NCBI GenBank assembly: GCA_015680685.1
Contig: MNCI01013908.1
Span: 680,952-744,951, forward strand
Direction: 5' to 3'
Length of the DNA: 64,000 bases
Origin: Gnetum montanum
Taxonomy: Eukaryota; Streptophyta; Gnetopsida; Gnetales; Gnetaceae
The translations under genes were made by a program, and so were the position numbers. Below, piece after piece: positions 1-12,229 of this stretch. Position 1 is the first letter of the stretch. Every line of letters begins with the position of its first letter. Below the pieces are notes generated by a model. That model had not been told where the DNA came from and did not search any database. It saw only the letters and a program-made list of their open reading frames with translations.

Positions 1-477
1 AGTCTAATATGTGCATGGAACCATTAAATAAAATCAAAATAAGGCACCCAATGAATGATTACTAAAAAAGAGACAGAGTTCAATATGTGCATGGAACCAT
101 TAAATAAAATCACAAGTGCCTACATTGAAGAAACTAACAAGTCAGAATAGTTAATAAGGAAACATTCCTATGTACAATCTATCAAGAAGAAGACATCGAA
201 TGGGAATAGTTAGAGATCCAAAACAAGTATGAACTAGAACCTTTAGACTAAAATCCTTACAAAATCTACTAGAGTATGCATTTTTGAATAACAAGACACT
301 AGTTATTAATGTTAATCTTGATAAAGAGCAATAGAGAAGACTATTGGAAGTGATAAATAAATGGCCAACAACATTTACATGGTCCTATGATGAAATAATA
401 GATATAGATGTGCACATATGTCAACACTAAATCTATACAAATCCAGCTATCAAACCTTCCCACCAACCTTAAAGAAG

Positions 478-1112
478 ATTAAATTATAAACTCAAAGAAG
501 TGGTCAAACAAGAATTGAAAAAACTCTTGAAAGTAAGGTTCATCTATCCAATAGCTAACAATGAATGGATCAATCCCTTAGTCATTGTCCTGATGAAAGG
601 TGGCAACTAGAGGATCTACATTGACTTTTGGTTCTTGAATTTGACAACATTCAAGAATCACTTTTCTTTACCATATGTTGACCAAGTCCTTGATACTAAT
701 AGGTATAGCAAGTATAACCAAATTTTCATTACACTAGAAGATCAAGAGAACCCTAGATTCACAAGTCCATGAGGAACATTTTCTTACAAGCAAATGTCTT
801 TTAGCTTATGTAATGCTTTCGCTACCTTCCAAAGACTTGTACTAAGTATCCTCAAAAAATAGATTGGCAATGGAATGGAAGTATTCATGGATGAATTTTC
901 CATATATGGGATAGACTTCAAACAATCCTTGGATCAATTAGAGCAAGTTCTAAAAAAATGTGTCAAAACTAACCTAAAGCTCAATTGGCAGAAAAGCCAT
1001 TTAATGAACCTAGATGGTATTGTTTTGGAACATAAAATATCTTTAAAAAGAATAGAGGTAGATCCTAACAAGATAAGAGTCATTCAAAACATCATCAAAT
1101 GACCATAAACTA
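478..1112 (+). pseudogene. E1 reverse transcriptase (broken)
   Basis: Decayed RT domain of the pol polyprotein, which would copy element RNA into cDNA. Recognisable blocks in order are a KEVVKQELKKLL helix, YPIAN, a degenerate IDF(R)LN block, KNHFSLPYVDQVLD, YNQI, GTFSYKQM, a SLCNAFATFQR block, then FMDEFSIYG. The last is the YxDD-type catalytic motif with the second Asp replaced by Glu. The first catalytic Asp block is shortened relative to E5, where FLDGHSRYNQI is complete. The longest open piece is 875-1102. In-frame TAG, TAA and TGA codons interrupt the rest. It cannot make active enzyme. Confidence 0.88.
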
Positions 1113-1119
1113 TTAAGAA

Positions 1120-1760
1120 AGTAAAATCATTCCTTGGCCATACAGGATATTACAAAATGTTTATTGAGAATTTTTCAAAGATCACAAAGCCGCTAGGAGA
1201 ACTTACAAAGAAAGATGTATCATTCTAATGGAGAGAATAATATGAAAAGGCATTCGAGACATTAAAATAAAAGCAAATAGAAACACCAATCCTTCGATCT
1301 CCAGATTGATCCAAGTCCTTCCACATTATGATAGAAACTTAAAACTATGCACTAGGAGCAATACTCACTTAGCTTGATGATCAAAAAAGACCATATTACA
1401 TGTAATGCATCTATTGAAGCATCACCAGGGCATAACTTAATTATACCACTATAGAAAAGAAGCTTATGACTAGCATGTATGCACTTGAAAATTTTAAACC
1501 TTATGTGCTTAGGTATCCTATTTTTGTCCATACAAATCATAGTACAATCTGATTTTTGATGAATAAACCAATGGTTAGTCCAAGGGTGATATGATGGATT
1601 ATGATATTATAGGATTTTGACATTACTATGATAGACGAAAAGGGAATTGAAAATGTTGTAGTTAATCATTTTTCAAGACTAAGATGGAAACCACAAGAAT
1701 AGGATGAATCATTATCAAACTAATTTTCATATGAAAATTTATTTACAAGAACAACAATGG
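1120..1760 (+). pseudogene. E1 RNase H and connection region (broken)
   Basis: The RNase H region follows RT directly in the same general frame. Visible family blocks are KSFLGHTGYY, the YALGAILTQ start of RNase H, EKKLMTSMYALENF, and a VHTNHSTI block where relatives have a catalytic Asp (TDHSAI in E2). It ends with NHFSRLRW. Several stops, mostly TAG or TAA, break the frame. Its role would be to degrade the RNA strand during reverse transcription. Limits were set by comparison with E2 and E5. Confidence 0.82.
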
Positions 1761-1899
1761 CTATCAACTCAATGAAAAAGTCATGGATTATTGATTACAT
1801 GACTTACCTTACTACACAAGAGCTTCTTGTTAAGTGAAATAAGAAATAAAAGGAATAGTTCCTCCATCATGTTAAATGGTATATGGAAATTAATGGAAA

Positions 1900-2790
1900 T
1901 ATTTACAAGATATGTGCCAATGGACTAATAAGATGATGCATTCCAAAAGATATTGAATAAAGAACGCTACAAGATGTGCATGAGGGGCCATGTGGTGGTC
2001 ACTAAATAGGACATAGAATAGCACTAAAGCTGATGATGGTAGGCTATTTTTGGCCTACCATATTCAGGGATGCACAATAGGTCATCCAATATTGTGAAAG
2101 ATGTCAACGTGGCGGAGGGCTAAAAGTTAGAAATGAAGGTCCACAATAAGGAATATAGCCATTGAAGCCCTTCAATATATGGAAAATTAATTTCATGGGG
2201 CCCATCACACCAAGGTCAAATAAGAAATATTACATCATAGTTACTGTTGATTATTGCACCAAGTGGATAGTAGCAATTGTAGTCAAAAATTATACAGCCA
2301 CAACAGCTACCGAATTCTTCCAACAACATGTGATAAATCAATTTGGAGTACCTAGAATATTGATATCTGATAAAAAAATCCACTTCATAGGAGCTACATT
2401 CAAGAAGCTAATGCAACACCTTGAGGTTAATCATAAATTAACAACACCATATCACCCTTAAGCTAATGGCCAAGTAGAAGTAACTAATAGGGAACTCACA
2501 AGAATATTAACTTGAACTATTAGTTGATTTCTAAAGGATTGGAGCACTAAGCTAAATGATGCTCTATGGGCATATAGATCCACATGGAAACTCACTATTG
2601 GATACTCACCCTATGAACTAGTCTCTAAAAAACTTCTAACCCTACCAATCCAAGTAGAGCTCAAAATGTTAGCTACTGCCAATGTACTTGACCTAGCCCT
2701 AGACTCAACCCAGAAGGAATGCCTCATGAATCTTAACCTTTTGGATGAAAATTGACTTGTAGCATTGATGAGCATTGAGGTTCACAAGAA
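1900..2790 (+). pseudogene. E1 integrase (broken)
   Basis: Integrase region with the N-terminal zinc-binding block (His residues around HEGPCGGH, then GYFWPTIFRDA and CERCQ) and the catalytic core. First Asp: FMGPITPRSN followed by TVDYCTKW. Second Asp: ISDKKIHF. Glu: NGQVEVTNREL. The core triad can therefore still be traced, although a stop replaces the Gln of the YHPQANG block at about 2460. The longest open piece is 2162-2461. After the core come WAYRSTWK and YSPYEL, typical of plant gypsy integrases. Confidence 0.9.
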
Positions 2791-4722
2791 ATACTCCAAA
2801 TGTAGATATGGCACAAACATTTGGTAAGGATTATAGTAAAGGAATCTATTACTAGGCATTGGGATTATTGTAGATCAAGCCTAGTAATAAATTCCTTTAC
2901 TATAATCCCAATCATGTTCCACAAAGAAATAAATTACAAATCCTTTGGGAAGGATCCTATATTGTCCATTTAACTTACCACTCAGGTGCCATGCACATTT
3001 ACCATCCAATTAAGCCACAAAAGCTTATGTTGGTTAATATTCAACAAGTCAAAGCATTCTATGAACATTCCAACTCCTCTATGAATTCTACCTTATCTAC
3101 CAAACCATCTTCAACCCATTCCATCTTCTAGATAACTATGTCCAATCATAGTCATGGGAGTGTCTAGTGAGACACTTAGGCACCAAACCTTTTTCAATGC
3201 TTACTACTTTTTCATATTCTTTAATACCATTTTCATTCTTTTATACTTTTCACTTTTTTTATCATTTTCTTGTTCTTGACTATCTTCCCAATTCTTTATA
3301 CGTTTTCTTGTTCTTCCACATTTTTCTCTTCTTTATTTTTTTGTCCATTCTTACTACTTTCCCTAAATTTTTCTTATTTTTTATGTACATATTTTTTCTT
3401 GATTCCTTAAATAAAGCATACAGGAATAAAACAAGACTTAGTCCAATAATGAGAATTCAACTCTCTAATATCAAATCATCAAAGGATTTATTCTATATAC
3501 AAAGAGACCACATCATCCATCCACTCATTTCTAATAATAAGAGGTTCTTAACATGGTCATAATGAATTTCCTTTACAATAAAACTAAAATAAATTTGCAA
3601 TCATTATGCCTCAATAATAAAGAAAATAACCAAGCAGTAATGAAAAGGGTGTGACATCAAGAGTATTTTTGGATTCTCTAAGGCTACTGCTATCATTTTT
3701 ATTTTGTTGTCAACATTGTATTATTTACTTGAGTTCTAACAAAAAATGGAAGAATTTATAAAATAAGTGTTGCCTCACTATGTCACTTGAAAGAAATTTT
3801 TCCCATGCCTGAAGGTAGTCTTTTGATAAGGTTGACATGGTAATAACATAATAAATGCACAGAATAAAAATATTTGGGGGTTCCACTAGAAAGACATGTT
3901 ACCCATGCTTGAAGGTAGATGGCTTCTCAGAAATTAAAAAAAAAAAGATTATGCTCCTACTAAAATTGCTTCTTTAAACTTCTTTTCCAAGTGTTAATAT
4001 TTCTTGCAATTGTGATAGTCTTGTGGTTGTTAGTTTTGGGATGATGCAATGCGATGTTACTAGTAAGTGGTATGGACTAGTTTAGATCTTGGATGGAAGG
4101 GCTAATGATTACCTTAAACACATATCACACATAATAATGCATTATGCCTATGGTAAGACACCTCACATCCTAGTTTCTACAATCCTTTCTACTTCCATTC
4201 TACCTCACTGGTATATATTATCATAACGCAATGGTTTTGTATAATATAGTGTTGTTTTCTCATTCAGGTAATACTAACATGTGTGTTTTGCAAGACATGT
4301 ATGTTTAAGATTTAACTCCTTGAGTGCCTACGAACACTTGTAGGCATGGTTATACAAGGGTACTAGGGGTTGAAGCATACTTTAAAGTGGATCCATTTTT
4401 ATAACTTTTCTACTTCATACCTGATGACCAATTCCACATCATCTTATACCTCCAAGACACTTAAATCATCAAATTTTACTTTCCTACATTCTCATCAACT
4501 AATCATAATTTTGGCAATCCTTACTACCATATCTTATACAACTCATTAACTTTCTTTGCCAAAAATTACTTCTTTCATGAACTTTCATTAGCAAATTTTC
4601 ATATTTTGAGCATCATCTATGATCAAACATCCTTCAAACCACCTCTACATCTTCCAAACTATCCATTTCACCCAATTTTTCCAACAAAAATTACTCAAAA
4701 TCCAAACTTTTTTAATGGTTAC
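2791..4722 (+). other. E1 spacer between integrase and ORF3, first part
   Basis: About 1.9 kb with no credible coding. It begins with the end of the integrase tail, where the stretches near 2820-2910 contain a short inverted duplication (ggaatctattactag against ctagtaataaattcc). It then carries an AGTCATGGGAGT motif at 3150-3161 resembling the polypurine tract, a strongly T-rich tract at about 3190-3400, and text closely matching the E5 spacer (for example the 'gacatgttacccatgc' block). The frame open at 3167-3562 is T-rich low-complexity sequence, not a gene. The spacer is interrupted at 4723 by E2. Confidence 0.75.
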
Positions 4723-5645
4723 TAATGAGTGGTGAGGTACTCCTACACCCAACCATACAAATCATAGAGCATTCATACATGATCCGATTGAATTCCGTGG
4801 ACTTTATCATTTCCAATTCACTAGTCTTCTAGGAAGTGAATCTTGCCTTAAGGTCAATCTTTGTCTTCCCAATTACACTTGTGATATACACTATTATGGT
4901 TAAGTGTAATTGAGGCATCTAATTTTTATCATTTTGTATTTTTATGGTTTGATGTTCGAATGAAGATAAAAGTGATGGATTAACTAATCTAAACTAACTA
5001 ATCAACTAGCATTTAACTAGTCCTAACATAAGCATTCGGTCCCACTTTACATACACATCCTGAACCCACGTATCCATTGCTAGGCAACTAAGTGATATGC
5101 TATTGGGTGTACCAAGCAATAACACTATTGGAATTACCAAGTGAATATGTGTTACACTTAAAGTGGTCATACTTATGTGTTTAATCTATCTTGCTTAATT
5201 GCTTCATTAACTTAATTACTAGAAAAATTTAATAAATAATTGAAAGTAATAAATAAATAATTAAAAACATTAAATGCAAGAAATAAAATATTTAATCTAT
5301 CCAAAGTGCTGCAAGGTTTATCATAAAGCTCATCTTTATTGTTGCACACACTATTGTGCTCAGGTACCACAGTGCTCGAATAAAGATTCGTACACTTAAT
5401 AACTCCTATTACGGGCACTTGGGAAGAAAATTCTAACTTTCAAATGGAAAAACTGCAAGAGCTTTGCTACAACTACTATCTCTATTACCAAAAATGTGGC
5501 TGGTAGTCACATATTTATAGCCAAAAATAGACACTACATCAATGGGGCCATGTCAACGCATGATATGATGCATCAACTAAGCCTTGTTGACAAGACCTAG
5601 TCGATGAGGCCTTGCTGACGTAGCCAAAAAAACTGCAACTCATCA
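4723..5645 (-). repeat. E2 3' LTR
   Basis: About 923 bp matching 17126-18035 throughout. In element orientation it starts TGATGAGTTG at 5645 and ends near CTCATTA at 4723 (TCATCA in sister copies). The promoter TATA motif CTATAAATAT lies at about 5511-5520 on the - strand. An AATAAAGATG block (about 5330-5340, - strand) is a plausible polyadenylation signal. The upstream U3 carries short repeats built on GACAAGGCC and TTGATGCAT. Identity of the two LTRs looks high but not perfect by eye, so the insertion is not recent. Confidence 0.93.
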
Positions 5646-5660
5646 TACCCCCATGACTGA
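5646..5660 (-). other. E2 polypurine tract
   Basis: Directly upstream of the 3' LTR on the - strand, TCAGTCATGGGGGTA abuts the LTR start TGATGAG. The same motif sits at the same place in E1 (21592-21604) and E4. This is the expected primer for plus-strand DNA synthesis. Confidence 0.85.
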
Positions 5661-5929
5661 ATGAAAGCTAATCTTCAAGTTATTTACAAAATTGGGAAGG
5701 TATGGGATTATTAATTGACCTTTCAAAAACAAAACTAACTAACTGATTTTGACAAAAAATGGAATGCCTGAGTGTACAAATCAACACATTACAAAAAATG
5801 GTGGAGTTCAAGACACAAAATTGAACACCATGATAGGACTCTTCAAAATTGGATAGCATGTTCTTTGATGGCATGAAGTGTGGTGGAGAAGATCAAATGG
5901 TCCCGAGCGGTGGTGACTCCTAAGGTTTT

Positions 5930-8730
5930 GAGGAACCTTCACCAACATCATGCACAAGCGACGATTAAAGTGGCTATGGCTATCCTACTATTGTTGTAAC
6001 TTTAGGTAGGAGGCGAAAAGCATCCAGTAGTGCTTTCATTTTCTCCTCCTTACTTCTAGGATCATGCACCATCCATGCAACTTCACCAATGTGGGTTGAA
6101 ATGAGCACATCCCAGGGATTGGGGATTGCTAGAAATAACTCCTTTGTGTTGATAAACCAGGAAGAAAATTGTTTACATTCAATGTTAAACACTCTAACTG
6201 AATCCTTTAGCTCTTGATAATCATTCATCCATTTGGCTAGGTTCTTTATGATTGATCATTGATCTTTGAATTGTGCTTTGAGAACTTCGAGTTCAGCATT
6301 TACAATCTCAAGCTTCTGCTTGCCATCTTTGTGGTGCTTGAACTCAGCCTTGTATAACAAATACAAGCTAACCACTTTCTTTTCTAGCTCTAACCATGGC
6401 CATCCCACAATTAGCACTACCAAGTTTGCATATCAAAGATTGGAAAACTCTATATATTCTATCATTTCTTTGATTTGCAACTCCTTTAAATGGATCTTTA
6501 CTTTATTGTAGGCATCAATCCCATCAACGATGGGTTGCTAGACTTCTCTTCCCTATTGGAGTTACTAAAGGGCTTCATTCATTTTCACCTTCATTAACTA
6601 AATGTGTTTTTTGTTGACTTCCTTTTGCAAGCCAACCTAGTCTCTATAGTGATTCTTCACCTTTTCAAACTTGAGGGCCTCATTCTTCCAAGTGGTGATC
6701 TCAATGGCAGACTTTTGGTGCAAGGCATGCACTTCCTCCATTGACAGATTTTGATTTTCTATGGTCAATCTCTTCAATTCAATATTCACCGTGGCAAGAT
6801 GCTCCTACTATTGATGAATAAATTCCTACATTTGGTCCTTCTGGCCATCAACATTTCATAGGCAATGATTCTATGCAATCAGGATCTTGTTCTCCTAGCA
6901 CATCTGTACCAAGTCCTTCTAAATTAAGTACATTTTGCTTCAGCTATGGACTAATTTAATATGGACGTTACTGCCTCCTCCTCAGCCTTCTAGAATCATT
7001 TTTGAAGATGTTTGAAAGCTTTATCTCTTGTTTCTGTTGGGCTAAGGTTTCCAGGATCAGCAAGTCGAGCACGTAGTTTGACAACCTCCGCGACTAAGTG
7101 TTGATTTCGTTCTTGAGCCATTTCGAGTTGCCCCTCCAAAATGATGCATTTTCCCATTGCATTTAGCAGCTTCGACTAGGTTGTAGTGATGTCTTCTTAA
7201 AAATCAAAGATATCTAGAATCGGTTGCCTAGTTCCCACCAGTTCTTCCAACAATTCTTCATGCTAGGCTATGTTTAACTTTTTGCTGACCATGCCTATGG
7301 ACATCTACACATCTTGAAGTGCAAATACATCTAGTACAGACGTTGCAAGTGCATTTAGCACTTCAGCAACATAGTTAGCAACAACTGCAGCCTCTGTCTC
7401 TTGCCTGCATCACCAGGACTATTGCCCCTTCACCTTTCTCCAAATGCACTAAGAAAGTAGTGGCATTCTTAGATATTTCTAGAAATAAATAGTGTTGAGC
7501 TAAAGACATCATCACCTCCTGGGCATTGGAATCTGACCTTGCAGGTAGCTGCATTCATTGGGTAGAGAAAATTAGTCCACCCCCTCCATTTGGCTAACTA
7601 TTCAAGCCATCTCTTTAAGGTAACTCATTACTGGTTAATATACAGATGGATCTGCCCCACTCGTTCCTGCACATTGCTCTTGTTCACTTAAGAGCCACTC
7701 TCAAATTTTGCACATGCACTCAATAGCTACATGGGCCTATGATATTATTTCTTGAGTGGGTGGTGGTGGCAGCTGCTCCTCTACTTGAGTTGTCATTGGC
7801 ATCTTCTCTTTCATGATCTTGGACCATGAGGCCAAAGGAGTATGCTTGAGTGTATCATTGGAGTAGCGAAAAATTCCATTTCTTTTGTAAAGTTTTTGGA
7901 TGAGGCATGGTTTTTCTTCCACATTTGTTTTCTTTAAAATTCTTTTCAATCTCCAAGTAGAGTAGTTATGGAAGGTTGATGGGAAATTTTCCACTTAGAG
8001 TGGTGCATGCTTGGGCAAAGAAGGTAGTCACCTTGCTTGGCCTCACCGTTGGGTTGAAGTGATAGGTTGAAATTTTGAAATAGATGCACTCCACCAATGT
8101 GAGCGCATCGTACTCCTTATGGTCAACTTTGTACCACTGCTGAGTTCACTCCTTCTTGGCCTTAGAATTACCTTGCATTGATAGTTCTGCCAATTATGTT
8201 TTGGTGTTAGGTAACCCTAGTGCCTGTGTGATAGCTTTTGCCGAGTAGGACACCTGAATGTCCTTAATTTTGATAGTGGACCCCAGCCTTCTATTGTTCT
8301 AGAAGAGATATGTATCTCCCATGTACCATTCTCCACTAGATGTGATGACTGGCCACATGGGAGAGGTTTGTAGTTGAGTTTTGACATCTACTAGAGCTTT
8401 CTCAAGGAATGGCCCAAAGTTGATCTCCTAAAGGATTGATCATTGAATTTTTTGGGACCTGATGATGTCAAGGTAGGCTTGAGTCAAAGTGACCTCAAGC
8501 TTTGGTATAGGTCCAAGCACTTCTCCTTGCTGTAATTGTTCTGTAGGCACTTCTTCTTCTAGAATCTGTTAGACAGATTCCACTTTGGGCTCCTTACGAA
8601 AAGGTCTCGTTGCATGGGTTGCCTCCAGTGGTTCTTGGGCTTGTTCTTGTTAGCCCCTTCCAACTCTAGGTCATTTCTCCCATGGTTGAGAGGGTTCTCC
8701 TTCCTATGGGTGTTTCTATTTTGGGGCCAT
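5930..8730 (-). pseudogene. E2 ORF3, extra ORF between integrase and 3' LTR (broken)
   Basis: Starts with ATG at 8730 (MAPK, then a basic stretch rich in Lys, Arg and Gly after stops), immediately after a TGTGATTACAG block. It extends about 2.8 kb to near 5930. The C-terminal part at 6228-5980 (containing PRSKEEKMKALL) matches the C-terminal part of E1 ORF3 (PRSKEEK block). Middle pieces, for example 7994-7737, match the Athila-type region with KRNGIF.YSND. No enzymatic motif is visible. The family resemblance is to the 'putative plant transposon protein' region found in Athila-type elements, followed by a coiled coil. Function is unknown; its position is the one where some elements carry env-like genes, but I see no signal peptide or membrane span. 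Confidence 0.72.
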
Positions 8731-10900
8731 CTGTAATCACAATGAAACCATGGGTTAGCAATTGTGATACCTTTATCTCTTAAGGATAGTTACACTTAGC
8801 TAAGTTGTAATTATGGCTAATTTAATTATTCCAATTATTATTTAGTTTATATGTTATCATTAATAAATCATCTTGGATATTTTTGGAATGGTAACTGTCA
8901 AAAAAGTTGATGTTTATATGTGGTTAAGTTTATTAACCCTTTGGAAGAGTTAGAAAAATTTTCATCAATTTTTCATCAGAAACCTTAAGGTTTGCTACCC
9001 CCATGATAAAGATCTTACCTTTGGTAAGTGCAAGATTAAAAAATAAACTAATTTGAAGAAATGCTTGGGAAGTTATGGGCTCTAGAAGGTTTTGAGCTCT
9101 AAAAAATTGCAAAAACTCCCATTTTGTTATGAGCAAATAACAAAACATTTCTAAGTGCATGGCGGTATATATAGAATTTTTGCATTGCATCGACAAGGCC
9201 TATTCATTTGGGCCTTGTCCACAAGAGAGGTTGCATCATCGCAACCTTGACAATGTAGCCTTTGACCACTATAGATGATCATTGACTTTGGTCAAACTTG
9301 CAAAATACAAAGAATTTTTGAATGAAATTGGGGTCAAATAAAAGCTCAAAAGGCCAAGAATAGTATGAAAACATGAGAAGAGGGTGTTGAAGCACATAAA
9401 TTTGGAAAAATGAAGAAAAATTACTTTAGGAGATGAATGTAGTAAAAGATTAAGGAGCACTAAGTGGAATACACAATGGAATATGTGAAAGATAAGATTA
9501 TGATAATGTCAAAGGTAAGGAACCTTAACTAATTAAACTAAGCGCTATGCAAGTGGGTCCTCTCCATAGTAGGCTCATGCCCTTGTTGCCCTTGCATAGC
9601 CTCAACTAAGGAGTCCGTGGGCACCATAGTTAATTTAATGATCATGAAAAGTTAAGGACCAACCAAAAAGAAGCTACCCAAGAATCCAAACACATCAAAC
9701 CAAGACATAGAGCATAACATAGAACATGACAATGAGGTGAGTTATGGAAACATGGATGGATGATAGTAAAGGTGGAATGGAGTTCCAAATTAAGGTCATG
9801 AGATGTCCCTTATGGAATTTGTGTTTAAAATGACCTAGGAAGATCCATCCTCAGTCCAGACCAGAATCATCCACTTTCAGTGACTTTGCATTACCACTCT
9901 AAGACCAATCCACCCACTCAAGACACAAGAGTGCTTCCACAAGACAACCATCATTCCAAAAGGAGAAGAAAAGAGAGAATGAGAAAGTGAGAGAGGGCCT
10001 TAGTTAGAGGGGACCTTCAGGCATAGCTACATGTCTTTCTAGTCCCATAACTAGTGCTTGTAGCCCTTTTATTTGTCTAAGATTTGTGCTTTAAATTTCA
10101 ATTGTTTTTTTTTTTTTTTTGAAATAGAAAGCACACCATGTAAAGAATTATTCATTTATTGTGTCTGAGTGTGCTTTGAATTTCCATCATTTTTTTTCTT
10201 TTTTGTTGAATTTTTAGATGCGAACCACACCATGCAAAGATTTATTTAACTTCCTGTTAGTGGTTGGTATGGAATGGTAAGAAGTTAGTGAAAAACACTC
10301 AACCACTCAAGCAAGTAGAAGAGTACAAAGAGTATTGAGTCCCCTTTTCAAACCTTTTGAATCCTTCCTAATTCTAGAACTAACAAGGTCACCAATTGAT
10401 TAAAAGTTTCTTTAATGGAAGGGACCTCAAATTCCAAAAATAAGGAAAACCATAGAGTTGATTGGATGGGCTAATGACATGGACTTACTATCTGTTCCAT
10501 GAAAAATAAACCATGTCAAAGTCATCAAACATCATAATTCAAAAATAGAAACCAGACATCAACAATCACAACATCAAGCATAAACCATCATTAGTAAATA
10601 GCAATAGCGGCATTGTGTCCTATGGTAATAAAGCAATTTTATTAGAAAAAATGAGAAAATATCACATTAAAAAAAAACAAAACAAAACAAAGTAAAATAT
10701 ATAAGAAAGTGTAAAATAATCAAGAAATGTTCAAAGGTACTAACAATGGTGTAAAATTAGAAAAATCTAAAAATCAAAAATTTGTAAAATAAAAATGTGA
10801 AAAATAAAAAATAGAAAAATCAAGAAGCCATATGGGTTGTTAGTACAGATGGCCATCTCCCCCAAGACTGAGTTGGAAAAAGGAGATCCAAAAAATAGAA
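8731..10900 (-). other. E2 spacer between integrase and ORF3
   Basis: About 2.2 kb with no credible ORF. In element orientation it holds the post-integrase polypurine-like motif (10860-10871), A/T-rich low-complexity text including a 16-T run near 10100, a promoter-like segment with a TATA at 9166-9174, a second polypurine-like motif (8997-9007) and a candidate 3' splice site just before ORF3. Open frames at 8933-9460 are chance frames in this spacer. Confidence 0.7.
9166..9240 (-). promoter_or_regulatory. E2 internal promoter-like segment upstream of ORF3
   Basis: On the - strand a CTATATATACC TATA motif (9166-9174) lies just downstream of an inverted pair GGACAAGGCCC and GGGCCTTGTCC-like repeats (about 9190-9225) plus GTCGATGCAATGC. 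The same GACAAGGCC and TCGATG words build the U3 of this element's own LTR. ORF3 starts about 430 bp downstream. Equivalent segments occur in E1, E5 and E6. Promoter activity is inferred from composition and position only. Confidence 0.5.
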
Positions 10901-10949
10901 CGTGATTGTCCATTCGTCGAGATGGTAGTTGCACTGGCCTATCTTGGTT

Positions 10950-12120
10950 CGAGGAAAGGTTTTACTTGTTGGATGTTGACCAATTGCTTTTTATTTGGGC
11001 TTTCAAGTTTGTACATTATCATGGCCCTAAAGGAAAAGGTTTGATTGATTATATAAGGTCCCTCCCACAATGTCTCAAATTTTTCCTTTTGGGGTACATG
11101 TGTGGGGTTCTAGTAGAGGACCTTATCTCCTAATTGAAGTTTTACCTTTCATATTTTAAGGTCGTGACGTTGCTTGTTGAATGCCTTATGCACCTCATTC
11201 AAGGATAGGGCCACTAATAAATTTTCATCTAGCACATTCAGGTTTATCAATCTTTCTTTATGTGCTAGACTTAGGTCAAGATTTAGATCATAGGTTGTTG
11301 AGAGTGTACGAAGCTTGAATTAAATTGGGAGCATTGGAAATTTTCCATATACTAACTTGTAGGGAGAATATCCAATAGGAAGTTTCCATGTTGATTGATA
11401 AGCCCAAAGAGCATCATTAAGTTTTGCACTCCAATCTTTCCTATATTTACTAATGGTTCATGTTAGTATTTTTGTGATCTCCTGGTTGGTTACCTTTGTT
11501 TAACCATTGGCTTGGGGGTGGTAGGGTGTTATTAATTTATGTTCACCCTCCAAGTGTTGCATTAACTTTCTAAAAGTGGCACCTATAAAATGAGTTTTAT
11601 TATCAAAAATTAGGAAACATGGCATCCTAAACCTATTCACAATATTTTTTTGTATAAATCTAGCAACAGTGGATGATGTACAATCAATAATGGCTACTAC
11701 TTCTGCCCATTTTGTGTAGTAGTTGACTACTATAATAATGTATGCTTTCTCATTGGACATGGGTGTGATGGGCCCCATAAAGTCAAAACCCCATATATCA
11801 AAAGGTTCTAATGGTTGGATCCACTGTCATCCCCCCATCTCATTGACAATGTTCACAAGATTGGACAAACTGGTGGGCATCCCTAAAGATTGTAGGTCAA
11901 TAGTATCCTACCATTAGGATTTTTATGGTCATGCATCTTCCTTCATAGTGGCCTCTGCAAGACCCTTTGTGAGCATCCTGGAGAATGCACAATTGATCTT
12001 CGTTAGGGACAAACCAATGAATCAGGCCATCTACACATAGCTTGTAGAGGTGTTCATTGATTTTCATGAAATATTTGACCCAATGAAGAAATTGTTGCTT
12101 CTTTCTAAATTCAAAATCCT
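10950..12120 (-). pseudogene. E2 integrase (broken)
   Basis: Integrase core on the - strand. MGPITPMSNEKAY is followed by VNYYTKW, where the first catalytic Asp of relatives (VDY) has become Asn. The FDNKTHF block holds the second Asp, and YHPQANG precedes the catalytic Glu region. The open piece is 11778-11500. Upstream lies the zinc-binding region (HKGSCRGH and CEHCQ blocks) with stops, and downstream the PYKLVYGK-like region. The Asp-to-Asn change and stops mean it is inactive. Confidence 0.87.
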
Positions 12121-12229
12121 ATGGCATCTTCTAAGTGAGAAGATAAGCGAGGATGCCATTGTACCATGTTGTTTCTATGGGTGTTTGTTTACTTATTGTT
12201 CTAGTAAAGAAGAGTCTGTTTGAAAATTG

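Larger units (their letters stand above)
1..4722 (+). mobile_element. E1, Ty3/gypsy Athila/Tat-like element, left part (pol and spacer)
   Basis: This is the upstream part of an LTR retrotransposon whose 5' LTR, gag and protease lie mostly beyond the left edge. Reverse transcriptase, RNase H and integrase follow in gypsy order on the + strand, then a non-coding spacer. At 4723 the spacer is cut by the LTR of E2 on the opposite strand. It resumes at 18036, where the text matches the region after about 42100 of element E5. All frames are broken by stops. Assignment to the Athila/Tat branch rests on the RT and INT motifs, the extra ORF3 downstream and the tRNA-Asp-type primer site seen in sister copies. 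Confidence 0.9.

Noticed and set aside
3167-3562. 131-codon Phe/Leu-rich frame resembling a membrane protein
   Set aside because: It is the T-rich low-complexity tract after integrase, also present without a frame in E5 and E3.
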